Source of the DNA: Epinephelus fuscoguttatus
Lineage: Eukaryota > Chordata > Actinopteri > Perciformes > Serranidae
DNA: 64,000 nt
Reading direction: 5' to 3'
NCBI RefSeq assembly: GCF_011397635.1
Contig: NC_064753.1
Location: 42,652,322-42,716,321 of the forward strand
Positions within the stretch are counted from its first letter, which is position 1, and every line of letters starts with the position of its first letter. Shown piece by piece: positions 63,138-64,000 of this stretch. The notes under the pieces are model-generated. The model saw only the letters and a list, made by a program, of their open reading frames with translations. It was not told where the DNA came from and ran no database searches. A program made the position numbers and the translations under genes.

Positions 63138-64000
63138 TGTACACGCATACTCAACGGAGCTGAAGTGGACACAGACAGATGGAAAGTAAACAGGCTGTTT
63201 GGTTTTAATCAATCAAGGATTCTCTAAGAATGTGCATCTTATTTCTTTAGCAAGAACTAGCCGAAGACAGTAACACTTTTACAAATCAACTTTAATACAA
63301 AACGGTCAGCTTTTACGTCAATCCTAGTAAAGTAAATTATTCCTGCTTAATTCCCACTGATGCCCAGTATCACAGTTACACCTACACATACTTCCCTGAT
63401 GTTTGAGAATTGCCGATCGTTCTTGTTAATTTGTCTGCACTCTCTCTGATTATTCTGTGTCAATCTAACCAGAATGCTGATTAAAAGCCTAGATGACAAT
63501 AAATGCACACATTTGGCAAGTTACTCTTAAAATTAGCTCATTAAAGAGGGTGTGATGGTGACTGCACTGTGCTTAAACTGAACCTTTTTTAAAACTCCAC
63601 AGCACTGTCTCCTCAGCTGTGACGCAGTATATTGTTTGTTGAAGGTGTACCGACTGCATCGCAAACAGTGTAAATGGTCCGTATACACTTACATAACAAA
63701 CTACACATTGTGATGTAAATGTAGAAAGTGTATAACAAAAGATTTTTGGGCTGATTGTCTCAGAGAGGAGTTGATTTAACTCTACAGTCACTGTGGAAGC
63801 ACTGAAAAGTGATTCACTATAATGTAATCCCATAAACTCTGCCCAAAGTATCACACAGGCACTTAATGGCAGAAAACATGGACATTTGTTGAATTTTACC
63901 AATTAACTTAAGAGTCAGTCTTTAACCAGAGGCTCTAAAAACGATACAGAAGTATAGATTGTAAACGTTCTGAGTTAAAATATGACAAAAATGTGACAGG
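63138..64000 (-). other. sin3a: sin3a 5' UTR start and upstream intron
   Basis: The first coding exon continues 22 bases upstream of the ATG to 63159, where CACTTCAG is an acceptor. Beyond that is AT-rich intron with no recognisable upstream exon or promoter in the window. Confidence 0.5.

Overview
The window is vertebrate nuclear DNA, almost certainly from a teleost fish. It holds four multi-exon protein genes with GT-AG introns. Their products align along their full length with well-known vertebrate proteins. The sequence between and inside the genes is crowded with the short non-autonomous DNA transposons, tRNA-like SINEs, LINE fragments and microsatellites typical of fish genomes. The species and the a/b paralogue of each gene cannot be settled from the sequence alone.

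Layout. 1-8.9 kb has no host gene: a SINE-like copy, an L1-like ORF1 fragment and several hAT-like elements. 8.9-13.1 kb, minus strand: psma4, the 20S proteasome alpha-type subunit 4, with 8 coding exons and 261 aa. 14.6-21.0 kb, plus strand: slc25a44, a mitochondrial branched-chain amino acid carrier, with 3 coding exons and 315 aa. 21-30 kb is a transposon-rich intergenic stretch. It includes a 0.7-kb GAA-rich array split by a terminal-inverted-repeat (TIR) element, and nested elements. 30.1-44.3 kb, plus strand: crabp1, cellular retinoic acid binding protein 1, with 4 exons, 137 aa and a 9.9-kb last intron full of repeats. 44.3-48.8 kb is the convergent crabp1/sin3a interval. 48.8-63.2 kb, minus strand: sin3a, the Sin3 corepressor scaffold, with 20 coding exons and 1,299 aa. 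The sin3a promoter and any 5' non-coding exons lie beyond what can be recognised in the last 0.8 kb.

How the genes relate. These are housekeeping or regulatory genes linked by ancestry, not by a shared pathway. psma4 and slc25a44 are divergent, with about 1.5 kb between inferred first exons. crabp1 and sin3a are convergent. In human, PSMA4, CRABP1 and SIN3A lie on 15q24-25, while SLC25A44 lies on 1q22 near CRABP2. The window therefore looks like an older arrangement split between two ohnologous segments in mammals. That synteny statement is from general knowledge, not from the sequence.

Repeat families used below are labelled only for cross-reference. A: ends like AAGGACCAGTGTGTAGGA. B: contains the GGAGCCAGCCTCAAGTGG motif. 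C: contains CGCAAGGTACCCTGGGTG or close variants. D: ends like TTAAGCCCCGTTTCCAC. E: ends in ATCCCTTTAA. I found no new enzymatic or defence system and claim none. The best second-look items are a GC-AG intron in sin3a, a lost arginine in the first carrier signature of slc25a44, nested insertions with readable target-site duplications, and several long inverted repeats.
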